A stretch of DNA of 64,000 nt from Blautia faecis (GTDB lineage Bacteria; Bacillota; Clostridia; Lachnospirales; Lachnospiraceae): the NCBI RefSeq assembly GCF_020554845.1, contig NZ_JAJCIA010000020.1, positions 1-64,000 of the forward strand. The letters are read 5' to 3'. Shown here piece by piece: positions 8,408 to 17,670 of the stretch (positions are counted from its first letter, which is position 1; each line of letters opens with the position of its first letter). Under the pieces are notes generated by a model that was given only the letters and a program-made list of their open reading frames with translations, searched no databases and was not told the DNA's origin. A program made the position numbers and the translations under genes.

Positions 8408-9976
8408 TTATCGGCATAGCTTAGGGGAGATTCCATAATATTTCTTGAATACTTTGCTGAAGTAACCGGAATCTTTATAACCGACAAGAGAAGAAACTTC
8501 TGTAATACTGGTATTTCCCTGTTCCAGTAATCGTCTGGCATGTTCCATTCGGACTGAAAGTATATAATCTGTAATGGTACATTTCATATATTTGTTGAAT
8601 ATTTTCCGAATATAGCTGGCATCCAGAACAACATTTTCCGAAATTTGCTTCACTGATAACTCCTCATCCATATAATGCTGCTGAATATAATCCTGAACCA
8701 GATGAATTATTTCCGATGCACGTGAAGGCTTGGAATTGCCAGAAAGCAGAATCGCTTTCTGACATATGTGAAACAACAGATCACAGCTGTCATGTGTTGA
8801 GGATTTCAGAAAAATATTTGGATATAAAACAGGGTCATTATCCAGCACATCATTGATATTAATTTCTTTTTCTGAAAGAAAAGAAAGAATGATGGAAAAA
8901 AGCGGAGATAATAGAAGCTGAGCAGTATACATGTCAGAATTCTGCAGCAAAACCTGTTGTTCAATTTCCAGCAGTACCTCTTTCGCATCTTCCAATGATG
9001 TCTGACGCAATGCCATAAGAAAGCGGTTGTAAATATCCAAACCAGCAAAGCGTGGTGAAAATATGTGATTATTATTGCTATAGCGGTAAATGGGACTGTC
9101 TTGTGATGTCTTATATTGCAAAGCAAGTAAAGCCTTTTGGTAGCTGTCCGCTATCTGACCAGAATCTTCTGCAATGGTTCCAATTCCGAAAGCAAGGTCT
9201 ATAGAAAACCATTTTTGAATGAATGTTTTGACGGTTTTCATAAAATCAAAGGAAAAATTCTCCGCTCTTTTTTGTGTCTGAAAATTAAAAAGGTAAACAA
9301 TGTTATTATAAGTATCCTGGAAAGAGTAATAGTTAACTGTTGAATTTATCAATTCATCCAGGCAGTTTTTTACACTGAATTTCAGAAGAGATAAATTTAA
9401 TTTATTAAGCTCCTGGCAGGAGATATAATTAAATTCTACTATGGCAATCTGATAAATATCTGATACTTTCCATTGGTCAAAAAGATATTTTGCACCATCA
9501 TCAGATTCAGATGGTTCTTTTGAGAAGGAAAGAAGAGAATACATATAATTATCCAGGGTAAAGTCATGCAATTTCTTTTTGCGAATAGTTTCCTGCTGCT
9601 TCTGTTTATATTTTTGTTTCAGAGTTTGAAGAAGCTCAGAGAGTTCATCCGGAGATATTGGCTTTAGCATATAGTCTTCAACCTGGAGCTGTATTGCCTT
9701 TCTGGTAAATGAGAAATCAGAATATCCGGTTATAAATACAATCATAATATGTGGATATTCTTCCTTGATTTTTTCTGCCAGTGTTAATCCATTGATATGG
9801 GGCATATTAATGTCCAGAAAAACAATATTAATAGTATTTTTTGAAAGCTCAGAAAGAACTTCCTCTCCGTTCTGAGCAAGGCAGCAGACCTGGAAACCAA
9901 GGGAATGCCAGTCTACGGCAGTAAGCATGTAATTACGAAAATATAGTTCATCGTCAGCTATTAATACACGTATCAT
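8408..9976 (-). CDS. YesN-type response regulator (REC + AraC DNA-binding domain)
   Basis: A 522-residue cytoplasmic transcription regulator. The receiver domain fills residues 1-120 (MIRVLIADDE, phospho-acceptor Asp in VFLDINMPH, and a later Lys in MLKPIS). A long linker region follows, then a C-terminal AraC/XylS domain with two helix-turn-helices (LSVKQISENVVLDASYIRKIF and ITEVSSLVGYKDSGYFSKVF). The start is at 9976 (GGGAGG 4 bases upstream). It overlaps the kinase stop in ATGA, so the two are translationally coupled. It most likely controls the divergent CUT1 transporter and GH32-like genes, where three CCTGTTTTTT repeats lie in the intergenic DNA. Confidence 0.93.
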   Translation of the reverse strand: MIRVLIADDELYFRNYMLTAVDWHSLGFQVCCLAQNGEEVLSELSKNTINIVFLDINMPHINGLTLAEKIKEEYPHIMIVFITGYSDFSFTRKAIQLQVEDYMLKPISPDELSELLQTLKQKYKQKQQETIRKKKLHDFTLDNYMYSLLSFSKEPSESDDGAKYLFDQWKVSDIYQIAIVEFNYISCQELNKLNLSLLKFSVKNCLDELINSTVNYYSFQDTYNNIVYLFNFQTQKRAENFSFDFMKTVKTFIQKWFSIDLAFGIGTIAEDSGQIADSYQKALLALQYKTSQDSPIYRYSNNNHIFSPRFAGLDIYNRFLMALRQTSLEDAKEVLLEIEQQVLLQNSDMYTAQLLLSPLFSIILSFLSEKEININDVLDNDPVLYPNIFLKSSTHDSCDLLFHICQKAILLSGNSKPSRASEIIHLVQDYIQQHYMDEELSVKQISENVVLDASYIRKIFNKYMKCTITDYILSVRMEHARRLLEQGNTSITEVSSLVGYKDSGYFSKVFKKYYGISPKLCR

Positions 9977-11703
9977 AATTCCTCCCAATTCTTTGGTATA
10001 CAGATGACAACAGCTGTACCGGTATCTTTTTGACTGAAAATCCGAAATTTGCATTTGTTATTGTAGTAAAGGAAAAGTCGGTTGTAAACACTTTTCAGTC
10101 CGAAATGATCTTCTGCTTCAGGAGAATTCAGATAACGGCGAAGCTTTGCCTGTTCCATTCCTACTCCGTTATCACAAACACATAAAGTAATATGGTCAGT
10201 CCGTACTCTGGAGAGAATCTTGATAATTCCCGGAGATGTTTTTTCCTTTATTCCATGATATAAAGAATTTTCTACAAGAGGCTGTAAGGTCATTTTGGGG
10301 ATTATGTAGTTTTCTGCTTCTGGTTCAGCTTCAATCTGGAAATCCAAAATAGTAGCATAACGGTATCTCTGAATGAGCAGATAATTTTGCAGCATACGGA
10401 ATTCTTCCCGAATTGGAATCAGTTCTTTTCCATTACTGAGCACACAACGATAATAATCTGCAAGATATTTTGTTACAGTGGCTGCCTGTTTTTCCTGTTT
10501 TTGATAGCAGGAAATATAAATCAAATCCAATACATTGTAGAAGAAATGGGGATTGATCTGAGCCTGCATTAAGGACAGTTCATATTTTCGTTTCTGACGC
10601 TCATCTTGTTTGATCTGTGCAGTCAGTTTTTCCAGTTCCTGAACCATGCTATTAAAATTATTGGATATATCTCCGATTTCATCATTTTGCTTAAGATTAG
10701 AGCGAACTTTTAAATCTCCAAGTTCGACGTGCTGCATTCTTTCAGAAAGATATTCCAAAGGGCTTGTAATAAGTCTGGTAAAAGCAGAAATCAGGAAAAT
10801 AATAGTGATTGTGCTTAATATCAGGATAAGAACCAGTAAAAACATATTTATGGCAAAAGTGGATCTGAGGCTTTCCAGTGGAGTTTCGTTGACCAGAATA
10901 TAATCAAGAAAACCTGTGGGAATCCAAGTTAGCATGTGCTTTTCTTTGTCTATGTTTATAATCCGGGAACCGGTTTTAGCACTATATATAAAAGAATAAC
11001 TGTCAGGATCTGCCTGACACAAAGCAGTGCTTCCTGAATTGGAAACCACAATTCCCTGTTTGGAGTTAATTATATAATAGTTTTGATTTAAATTGTCAAA
11101 CAAAGAAGAAATAGTAGCAGCTTTTGTGTTTAAAAATAAATAACCAAGTGTTTTTCCGGTATTAATATTGATTACTCTTTTTGAAAATGTTAAAACTGGT
11201 GAATCGGTTCCGAGATATGCACGCTTCTGTATATTGAGAAACTGATTCTGCGGAACACCGGTTGAAGGAATATTATCAAGCAGCGCTTCCTTAATTTTGC
11301 TGAGGTCAGGCTCCCTGTCGGTACCGGCGTAGACAATTTTATCATTTACAGTGAGATAAACCACAGAGTCTACAAAAGAAAATAAGTGCAGGTTATAGTT
11401 AAAAGCAGACTTCAGGTAGGAATTAGTCGGATTGCTAAAATAATAACTTTGAGTTTGGTTGATTGTGCTGATCAATTCATTTGAACAGAGAATGACATTA
11501 TGATATTGGGTTTTCATGTCATTGTGGAGTAGATGACATTCATTTTGAATATGTTCTACAGAACTTTTCAGCTCTTTTTGCGAAAACTGGTAATTGGCGA
11601 AAATAAGTAAAACAATGTTTTGCAGCAATACAAGAAACATGATGATAAGAATCAGTTTCTTTTTCAATGTAAAGTCAGGTAATGCAAACCGCTTTGCAGA
11701 CAT
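9973..11703 (-). CDS. YesM-type sensor histidine kinase
   Basis: A 576-residue membrane kinase, partner of the regulator downstream. Order: a first membrane segment (LILIIMFLVLLQNIVLLIFA, about residues 15-35); an extracellular Cache-like sensor of about 230 residues; a second membrane segment (MFLLVLILILSTITIIFLISAF); HAMP (SPLEYLSERMQHVELGDLKV); His_kinase with the phospho-accepting His in QAQINPHFFYN; and an HATPase domain (LQPLVENSLYHGIKE, CDNGVGM). The start is taken at 11703 (MSAKRFALP) with GGAGGAG 7 bases upstream. YesM-type kinases generally respond to oligosaccharides taken up by the neighbouring importer, which fits this locus. Confidence 0.93.
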   Translation of the reverse strand: MSAKRFALPDFTLKKKLILIIMFLVLLQNIVLLIFANYQFSQKELKSSVEHIQNECHLLHNDMKTQYHNVILCSNELISTINQTQSYYFSNPTNSYLKSAFNYNLHLFSFVDSVVYLTVNDKIVYAGTDREPDLSKIKEALLDNIPSTGVPQNQFLNIQKRAYLGTDSPVLTFSKRVININTGKTLGYLFLNTKAATISSLFDNLNQNYYIINSKQGIVVSNSGSTALCQADPDSYSFIYSAKTGSRIINIDKEKHMLTWIPTGFLDYILVNETPLESLRSTFAINMFLLVLILILSTITIIFLISAFTRLITSPLEYLSERMQHVELGDLKVRSNLKQNDEIGDISNNFNSMVQELEKLTAQIKQDERQKRKYELSLMQAQINPHFFYNVLDLIYISCYQKQEKQAATVTKYLADYYRCVLSNGKELIPIREEFRMLQNYLLIQRYRYATILDFQIEAEPEAENYIIPKMTLQPLVENSLYHGIKEKTSPGIIKILSRVRTDHITLCVCDNGVGMEQAKLRRYLNSPEAEDHFGLKSVYNRLFLYYNNKCKFRIFSQKDTGTAVVICIPKNWEEL

Positions 11704-11842
11704 GATTTCTCCTCCGGTTCCGAAATAAAGTAATCTTACAATATAGGATAAGTACAAAATAATTTTAGGAATTCATGTACTGTAAACCTGTAATGAATTA
11801 TAACATTATCGTATGGAGAGTTAAAGCTGAACAAAAGAAATG

Positions 11843-11901
11843 CCTGTTTTTTCTAAAAAGAAGCCTGTTTTTTCCAGATGAAGAAAAGAAGCCTGTTTTT
11901 T
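11843..11901 (+). promoter_or_regulatory. Three CCTGTTTTTT direct repeats (candidate regulator sites)
   Basis: CCTGTTTTTT starts at 11843, 11864 and 11892, each preceded by a GAA(G/T)G- or AGAAG-type sequence. The first two are 21 bases apart, the two-turn spacing typical of AraC-family half sites. They lie between the kinase gene and the solute-binding protein gene, so the neighbouring AraC-type response regulator is the obvious candidate to bind. Confidence 0.5.
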
Positions 11902-11997
11902 ACAAAAACAAACCTATAAAACACAGGAAATTGTCAATGAAATCAAAGATAATAGAGACATCAAATACAACAGGTAATCAAAAAGGAGGATTAAGAA

Positions 11998-13299
11998 ATG
12001 AAAAAAAGAGTAATCAGTTTTATGATGTCGGCAGTCCTTACATTGTCTGGACTTGGCTGCTACGGACTTGCAAATGTGCATGCAGAAACGGATACGAATG
12101 TTGAACGGAAATTAAAAATTTTTGCACATTATGCAGAAGCAGAGAAACCGATTCTGGATTATGCAATCAGCAAAGTTCAGGAGAAATACCCGAATGTAAC
12201 GTTCGAAATTGAGGCACATCCTAATGATGATGGTCAGACATTAAAGACACGTGCCGCAACAGGAGACATGCCTGATATTGCACATGTAAATGCCGGAGAT
12301 GTGGAATCACTTTCAGCAAGCGGCAGCTTACTTGATGTAGCTGAGTATGTAAAGGATACCGGATATGCAGATAAAATGACCGAATCTGCAAAGGGAACGG
12401 AAGTCTATGATGATGGAAAAACATATATTTTCCCAGACTCCGGAGCTTCTTCAATTCTGCTCTATTACAATAAAAAGGTATTCGAAGATAATAACATTAA
12501 GGTGCCGGAAAATTATGATGAACTTCTTGAGGCAACGAAAGAACTGGTAGCTGATGATATCATCCCATGTGCTCTTTTTGCCAAGGAAGGTTTTGTGAGC
12601 GGTGCATTTTTCGATATGTTTGCGCTGAAATCAAATCCAGCTGGATTAAAGGCTTTATCAGAGGGAAAGGCTCATGCATCAGATAGTGGATATGCAGAGG
12701 GCATTAAAAAAATGGTTGACCTTGTAAATGAGGGATTCTTCCAGGCTGGATGTACATCTACAGACTATGAGACAGCACAGAATCTGTTTACATCAGGTCA
12801 GGCAGCAATGTTTATTAACGGCGACTGGGATATTTCTTCTTTAGTAGAAAAAATGGGCGATGATGTAGGATATTTTGAATCCTATCCTATGGCTGATGCT
12901 GGAAAAGAGCAGGATAATTACTATGCATTTTCCGGTGGTTTTACATATGAGGGATATGCTGTTTCTTCTGATACAGAGGATCCGGAGCTTGTTGCCGATA
13001 TTGCTTCAATTCTGGCAGAAGGTACTGTAGAAGGAAATTATATCTATCAGTCCAAAATTCCAACTGTAATTAATATAGATTCTTCTATTGAACCGAATAC
13101 TCCGGTTCCGGAACTGGCAAAAAAAGAAGCAGAAGAATTAAAGAACATGGATTTCCAGACTGCATGGACACACACTTTGAAAAATGCCGAGTTTGCCACA
13201 AGTTTTGTAGAATTATTACAGGAAATGCTTACAGGAATGGATGCAGATGATGTAATTGTGTCTATTGATGATCTCGTAGACAGTGTTGGTGGAAACTAA
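11998..13299 (+). CDS. CUT1 ABC transporter sugar-binding protein
   Basis: A 433-residue extracellular solute-binding protein, family 1 (SBP_bac_1/8). The N-terminus is a signal peptide (KKRVISFMMSAVLTLSGLGC, then ANVHA before the mature ETDTN). The cysteine in SGLGC is not in a standard lipobox, so anchoring as a lipoprotein is uncertain. Family features include DMPDIAHVNAGDV, FTSGQAAMFINGDWDISSL and the closing helices near the C-terminus. AAGGAGG precedes the ATG. It is the first gene of the transporter operon; the ligand is probably a fructose- or sucrose-type oligosaccharide, judging only from the GH32-like gene downstream. Confidence 0.93.
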   Translation: MKKRVISFMMSAVLTLSGLGCYGLANVHAETDTNVERKLKIFAHYAEAEKPILDYAISKVQEKYPNVTFEIEAHPNDDGQTLKTRAATGDMPDIAHVNAGDVESLSASGSLLDVAEYVKDTGYADKMTESAKGTEVYDDGKTYIFPDSGASSILLYYNKKVFEDNNIKVPENYDELLEATKELVADDIIPCALFAKEGFVSGAFFDMFALKSNPAGLKALSEGKAHASDSGYAEGIKKMVDLVNEGFFQAGCTSTDYETAQNLFTSGQAAMFINGDWDISSLVEKMGDDVGYFESYPMADAGKEQDNYYAFSGGFTYEGYAVSSDTEDPELVADIASILAEGTVEGNYIYQSKIPTVINIDSSIEPNTPVPELAKKEAEELKNMDFQTAWTHTLKNAEFATSFVELLQEMLTGMDADDVIVSIDDLVDSVGGN

Positions 13300-13323
13300 G
13301 AGTATAGACAGAGGTGAATATAT

Positions 13324-14202
13324 ATGAATAAGGTGATGGCAGATAAGAAAGCAATAATGATTTTTACGCTGCCTTGTCTGATCTTCTTTGGGCTGATAGC
13401 CTTTTATCCGGTCTTTCAAACTGTAATCATGAGTTTCTTTGACTGGGATGGATTGACGACCAAAACATTTACCGGACTTGCAAACTACATAAAACTTTTT
13501 CAGGACAGAATATTCTGGACATCTTTCCGCAACAGTTTTCTTGTTGCAGGAGTTCTGATTGTTTTTGAAGTAATTCTTGGAACGTTTCTGACACTTGTGC
13601 TTATGGATAAGAGGATTCAGTGTAGAAAATTTATTCGTAGCAGTTTATTCATACCAGTTGTTTTGTCAGTAACAGTAGTGTGTCAGCTGTGGTCCTCCAT
13701 ATTAAATCCGGAAATTGGACTGATCAATCAGATTTTCTCTGCATTAGGTCTTGATTTCCAGCAGCAATGGCTGTCAGACAAGCATGTGGCGATTTTGGTC
13801 GTGGCATTTGTAAATGCATGGCAGTATATGGGATATCAATTTGTAATTATTTATTCAGCGGCAAATTCTATTCCAACAGATTATATTGAAGCCAGTCGTA
13901 TTGATGGTGCTACCAGATGGCAGACAAATTTTTACATTATTTTGCCTATGCTGAGAGATACGCTGAGAAACTGTCTGATCTTTGCTGTGACAGGTGGATT
14001 TAATATTTATTCGCAGATGCAGCTGCTTACTCAAGGTGGTCCTGGAACTGCTACATACAGCCTGACTTATATGACATTCCGCAGTGCATTCAAACTTAGA
14101 AAATATGGATATGGCTGTACTTCAGCAGTATCGCTAATGCTTATGTGTCTGGCTTCGATTGCAGTTATTAACATGCTTATGAGCAAGAAGGAAAATGAAT
14201 GA
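13324..14202 (+). CDS. CUT1 ABC transporter permease (UgpA/LacF type)
   Basis: A 292-residue inner membrane protein with about six membrane helices (first IMIFTLPCLIFFGLIAFYPV). It carries the MalF-type EAA loop YIEASRIDGATRWQTNFYIILPML, which contacts the ATPase. It pairs with the next permease. No ATP-binding gene exists in the operon, so a shared MsmK-type ATPase elsewhere in the genome is implied, as is common in Firmicute CUT1 systems. It starts 24 bases after the binding-protein gene and its stop overlaps the next gene. Confidence 0.93.
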   Translation: MNKVMADKKAIMIFTLPCLIFFGLIAFYPVFQTVIMSFFDWDGLTTKTFTGLANYIKLFQDRIFWTSFRNSFLVAGVLIVFEVILGTFLTLVLMDKRIQCRKFIRSSLFIPVVLSVTVVCQLWSSILNPEIGLINQIFSALGLDFQQQWLSDKHVAILVVAFVNAWQYMGYQFVIIYSAANSIPTDYIEASRIDGATRWQTNFYIILPMLRDTLRNCLIFAVTGGFNIYSQMQLLTQGGPGTATYSLTYMTFRSAFKLRKYGYGCTSAVSLMLMCLASIAVINMLMSKKENE

Positions 14203-15044
14203 TGGAAAGAATCAAAGTAAGATCTCACAAGGCCTGGGTACAAACAATTATATTATTGATATTTGCCTGCCTTAGCATATACCCGCTATTATATCTGACA
14301 TGTTATTCGCTGAAAACAAACGATGAAATATTCTATTCAAATCCTTTTGGGCTTCCTTTGCATCCGCAATGGAGCAACTATATAAAGGCAATTACAACCT
14401 TTGATATTATGACATATTTTAAGAACAGTCTGCTAACTACTGCCATTGCGTTGGTTGGTGTTTTTATTCTGATTTTGCCATTTTCCTATGCAGTAGCAAG
14501 AATGAAGTGGAAGTTAAAGGGAGCAGCCTCCATGTTTATTTCAATCGGCCTTTTTATCCCTTTGCAGGTCAGCCTGATTCCTCTTTCTGTTCTTATCAAA
14601 AACATGGGACTTGCAAATACTCATTGGGCGTTGATTTTGCCGTATATTGCTTTTAATCTGGCATTTCCGTTTATGATAATTTCATCCTCTTTTCGGGCTT
14701 TGCCTGCTGAACTGGAAGAGGCAGCGGTAATTGATGGAGCAAGTATTTATAAAACCTTTTTTTCAATCATGCTTCCACTGGTAAAACCTGCAATCACTTC
14801 AGGCGCTTTATTTGCCACACTGGGAATATGGAATGAGTATATTCTTCCAACGGTTATGATTTCCAGCAATGAGCTGAAAACTTTGCCGGCAGGACTCGCA
14901 ACCTTTGTGGGACAGCACAGTACCAGCTGGGGAGCTATGGGTGCGGCAATGATGATTGCCAGTATACCTACAATTATTCTGTACCTGTGCTTCAGTGACA
15001 AAATTGAAAACTCTCTTACAGTGGGAGGCGCAGTAAAAGGATAA
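14199..15044 (+). CDS. CUT1 ABC transporter permease (UgpE/LacG type)
   Basis: A 281-residue second permease of the importer, with about six membrane helices and the EAA loop LEEAAVIDGASIYKTFFSIMLPL. The ATG at 14199 overlaps the stop of the upstream permease (ATGA); a second ATG directly follows at 14202 and either may be used. The C-terminus IENSLTVGGAVKG is typical of the MalG-like group. The enzyme gene starts 83 bases downstream. Confidence 0.93.
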   Translation: MMERIKVRSHKAWVQTIILLIFACLSIYPLLYLTCYSLKTNDEIFYSNPFGLPLHPQWSNYIKAITTFDIMTYFKNSLLTTAIALVGVFILILPFSYAVARMKWKLKGAASMFISIGLFIPLQVSLIPLSVLIKNMGLANTHWALILPYIAFNLAFPFMIISSSFRALPAELEEAAVIDGASIYKTFFSIMLPLVKPAITSGALFATLGIWNEYILPTVMISSNELKTLPAGLATFVGQHSTSWGAMGAAMMIASIPTIILYLCFSDKIENSLTVGGAVKG

Positions 15045-15126
15045 TTAATTGATAAAAGGACTTTTTACCATATGGGACAGGCATTCGATATATGAATGCC
15101 TGTAAAGAAAAGGAGAATATCTTATT

Positions 15127-16518
15127 ATGCAGAAATTATACTATCAGTTTCCGGGAACCTGGTTCGGCGATTGTATGCCATTTGGCCATGGAGATAAATT
15201 TTATTTATATCATCAGAGAGATACCAGAAAACCGGGACCATTTGGAGAGCCATTTGGCTGGGATTTAGCAACAACCTCTGATTTTGTTCACTACGAAGAT
15301 TGTGGAGTGGCAATTCCAAGAGGAACTGATGAAGAGCAGGATCAGTTTATTTTCGCAGGAAGTGTTTTTGAAGCAGAAGGACAGTATCATATTTTCTACA
15401 CCGGTTACAACCGTGATTATCCGGCTCTTGGAAAACCATCTCAGGTACTGATGCATGCATATAGTGATGATCTGGTTACCTGGCACAAAACTCAGGATGC
15501 TCTTACCTTTACACCACAGGAAGGCTATGATTCAGATGACTGGAGAGATCCATGGGTGATTCGTGACGAGGAAAATGACCAGTACTTACTGGTTCTTGGA
15601 ACAAGACTGCAGGGACCAAAAACAAGACAGACCGGTAGAACTGTTAAATTTACTTCCAAGGATCTGAAAAACTGGAAGTTCGAAGGTGATTTCTGGGCGC
15701 CGGATCTTTATACCATGCATGAAATGCCAGACCTGTTTAAAATCGGTGACTGGTGGTATCATATTGTGACAGAATACAGTGACAGAAGCAAAATGGTTTA
15801 CCGTATGAGCAAGAGCCTGAATGGTCCATGGATCGCACCGAAGGATGATGCATTTGACGGCAGAGCTTATTATGCAGGACGTACTTTTGAACTGAATGGA
15901 CAGAGAATTTTGTTTGGATGGGTTGCAACGAAAGACAAAGATGATGATGACGAAAACTTTATCTGGGCAGGAACCTTCATGGCACATGAGGTATACCAGA
16001 AAGAGGATGGTACTCTTGGTGTAAGAATTCCGGAAACTGTATGGAATGCTTTTGACAAAGAGGAAAAGAAGGACGATTTCGTAATCGATACACCAACTAA
16101 GAGTTCTGAAGTTGTTATTGGAAAAAATACCGGTGACATTTTCAAATTTGAAGCAGATGTGGAGTTCTCTGAGGGCACAAGAACATTTGGCGTGAGATTT
16201 TATGAGGACGAGGATAAAGCAGAATCTTATCAGTTTGTATTTAATACTACAGAGAACCGTTATGTATTCGAGAAGAAACCGAACTGGCCATGGCCTGCAA
16301 ATCAGAACATCGGACTGGAAAGACCAATTGATCTGATTCCGGGAAAGAAATATAACATTCGTATGATCGTGGATGATACAATTGCTACCATTTATGTGGA
16401 TGGTGTGGCTTTGAATGCACGCGCATACAAGAGACCAGGGGAAAGCTTATCACTGTTTGCTTCTGAGGGAAGCCTGAAGGTTACAAATTGTAAGGTGACT
16501 ACCGGGCTGAAGAAATAA
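15127..16518 (+). CDS. GH32-like glycoside hydrolase (beta-fructosidase fold)
   Basis: A 463-residue cytoplasmic protein (no signal peptide) with a five-bladed beta-propeller-type N-terminus and a beta-sandwich C-terminus (about residues 320-460, ending KVTNCKVTTGLKK). The three catalytic signatures of GH32/GH43-type enzymes can be matched: WFGDCMPF for the nucleophile WMNDPNG, DDWRDPWV for the RDP motif, and MHEMPDLF for the EC motif, where the acid/base Glu is kept but Cys is replaced by Met. The substrate is probably a fructosyl or related furanosyl oligosaccharide imported by the upstream transporter. The altered motifs make the exact activity uncertain. AAAGGAG precedes the ATG. Confidence 0.75.
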   Translation: MQKLYYQFPGTWFGDCMPFGHGDKFYLYHQRDTRKPGPFGEPFGWDLATTSDFVHYEDCGVAIPRGTDEEQDQFIFAGSVFEAEGQYHIFYTGYNRDYPALGKPSQVLMHAYSDDLVTWHKTQDALTFTPQEGYDSDDWRDPWVIRDEENDQYLLVLGTRLQGPKTRQTGRTVKFTSKDLKNWKFEGDFWAPDLYTMHEMPDLFKIGDWWYHIVTEYSDRSKMVYRMSKSLNGPWIAPKDDAFDGRAYYAGRTFELNGQRILFGWVATKDKDDDDENFIWAGTFMAHEVYQKEDGTLGVRIPETVWNAFDKEEKKDDFVIDTPTKSSEVVIGKNTGDIFKFEADVEFSEGTRTFGVRFYEDEDKAESYQFVFNTTENRYVFEKKPNWPWPANQNIGLERPIDLIPGKKYNIRMIVDDTIATIYVDGVALNARAYKRPGESLSLFASEGSLKVTNCKVTTGLKK

Positions 16519-16580
16519 GTCGCAAAAAGGAAATTTTTAAGACTTCATTAAACTGATACATAATTTTATAAAAAAGTCAT

Positions 16581-16634
16581 AGGGTATCATAAGAGACATG
16601 GTATAAGTTCCGAATCTTATGATACCCTTTTTAT
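16581..16634 (+). terminator. Intrinsic terminator of the CUT1/GH32 operon
   Basis: Perfect 14-bp inverted repeat AGGGTATCATAAGA (16581-16594) / TCTTATGATACCCT (16615-16628), followed by TTTTTATGG. Confidence 0.88.
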
Positions 16635-16692
16635 GGATTTCACATAATATAAAAATGTTAATATTGTTATAAAAACAACAAAAATATAGCAT

Positions 16693-17391
16693 TTATTCAG
16701 AGCCTTTTTTTTTCATCTGAATCCGCTTACGGTTATAAACCAGATGCAGATACATAGCATCCTGTGCGCGGAGTGGTTCATGAGCGGCAATGGCATCCGC
16801 AATCTCACGGTGGGTCTCGATGGTTTCTTCCAGCAGTGTACCTCTGGTGGTCTCTACAAACAGAGGAATCGAGCTGTTGATCACAGGAACCAGTCTTGGA
16901 ACTACAACATTTTTGCTGCTTAAAGCAATAGCTGCATGAAACTCTATATCCTTTTGTGTATGGTCCTCGTGCTTTCTTAATAATTCTTCAACTTCATCGC
17001 AAAGTGCGGTGATTTTTTTTATGTCTTTTTTATCGGCGCGTGTAGCTGCCATTGCAGCAATAGGGGGCTCAAGGAGAAAGCGCACTTCCAGAAGGTCATT
17101 GATCAGCTTTTGCTTATTGCCGATAAAGGTAAAGCCTAGTGGGTCATCCACCATTCCGGGAGAAGAGGCAATATAGGTACCAGAGCCCTGGCGGATCGTA
17201 ACAATATTTCGGGATGCGAGAAGCTTCATGGCTTCCCGGACAGAACTTCTTCCTGCGTTCAGACGTTCAGAAAGAATGGTTTCATTCGGTAATTTATCTC
17301 CTGGCTGTAAGTTTTCTTCTAAAATAAATGCAATAATATCCTCTGATATTTTTTGTGGAAGACTTTTTTCTTCTGATAACAAATTCATCAT
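16693..17391 (-). CDS. FadR-type GntR family transcription regulator (FCD domain)
   Basis: A 232-residue regulator. The winged helix-turn-helix is at about residues 10-75 (ISEDIIAFILEENLQPGDKLPNE, then RLNAGRSSVREAMKLLASRNIVTIRQGSGTYI). The FCD effector domain follows from about 95 to 225 (EVRFLLEPPIAAMAA, DIEFHAAIALSS, ETHREIADAIAAHEPLRA), whose Asp/His residues hold a metal and bind a carboxylic acid ligand. The start is set at 17391 with GGAG 8 bases upstream; the track-like upstream extension MQFSVLTLD is unlikely. It is divergent from the GntP/Entner-Doudoroff operon and very likely its repressor, released by a sugar acid or KDG-type intermediate. Confidence 0.9.
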   Translation of the reverse strand: MMNLLSEEKSLPQKISEDIIAFILEENLQPGDKLPNETILSERLNAGRSSVREAMKLLASRNIVTIRQGSGTYIASSPGMVDDPLGFTFIGNKQKLINDLLEVRFLLEPPIAAMAATRADKKDIKKITALCDEVEELLRKHEDHTQKDIEFHAAIALSSKNVVVPRLVPVINSSIPLFVETTRGTLLEETIETHREIADAIAAHEPLRAQDAMYLHLVYNRKRIQMKKKGSE

Positions 17392-17518
17392 ATGATTTAC
17401 TCCGCTTCTAATGTAATAATTCTTATTTTCTATGATAATGTTTTTTAAATCCAATGTCAAAACGCTAAATTGCACAAAAAAAGATACACAATTTTAGATA
17501 AAATTCCGTATTGCGTTT

Positions 17519-17655
17519 TTGACGAATAGATTATATTATAAATACATCAGATGAATTCAAAGAAAAAAACAGCAACTAAAGGAAAAATGACATAAAAACC
17601 ACCAAAAAGGTCAGATGAATTCACAAGAAGATTGTAAAACATCAGATGAATCAAG
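17519..17655 (+). promoter_or_regulatory. Operon promoter region with three TCAGATGAATTCA repeats
   Basis: A TTGACG -35-like hexamer at 17519-17524 is followed by AT-rich DNA (TATATTATAAATA). CATCAGATGAATTCA occurs at 17545-17559, GTCAGATGAATTCA at 17610-17623 and CATCAGATGAATCA at 17640-17653. The repeat contains a CATcagATG dyad and a TGAATTCA palindrome. One copy lies at the expected start of transcription and one just before the ribosome binding site, which fits repression by the divergent GntR protein. Confidence 0.55.
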
Positions 17656-17670
17656 GAGGTAAAAAGAAAA

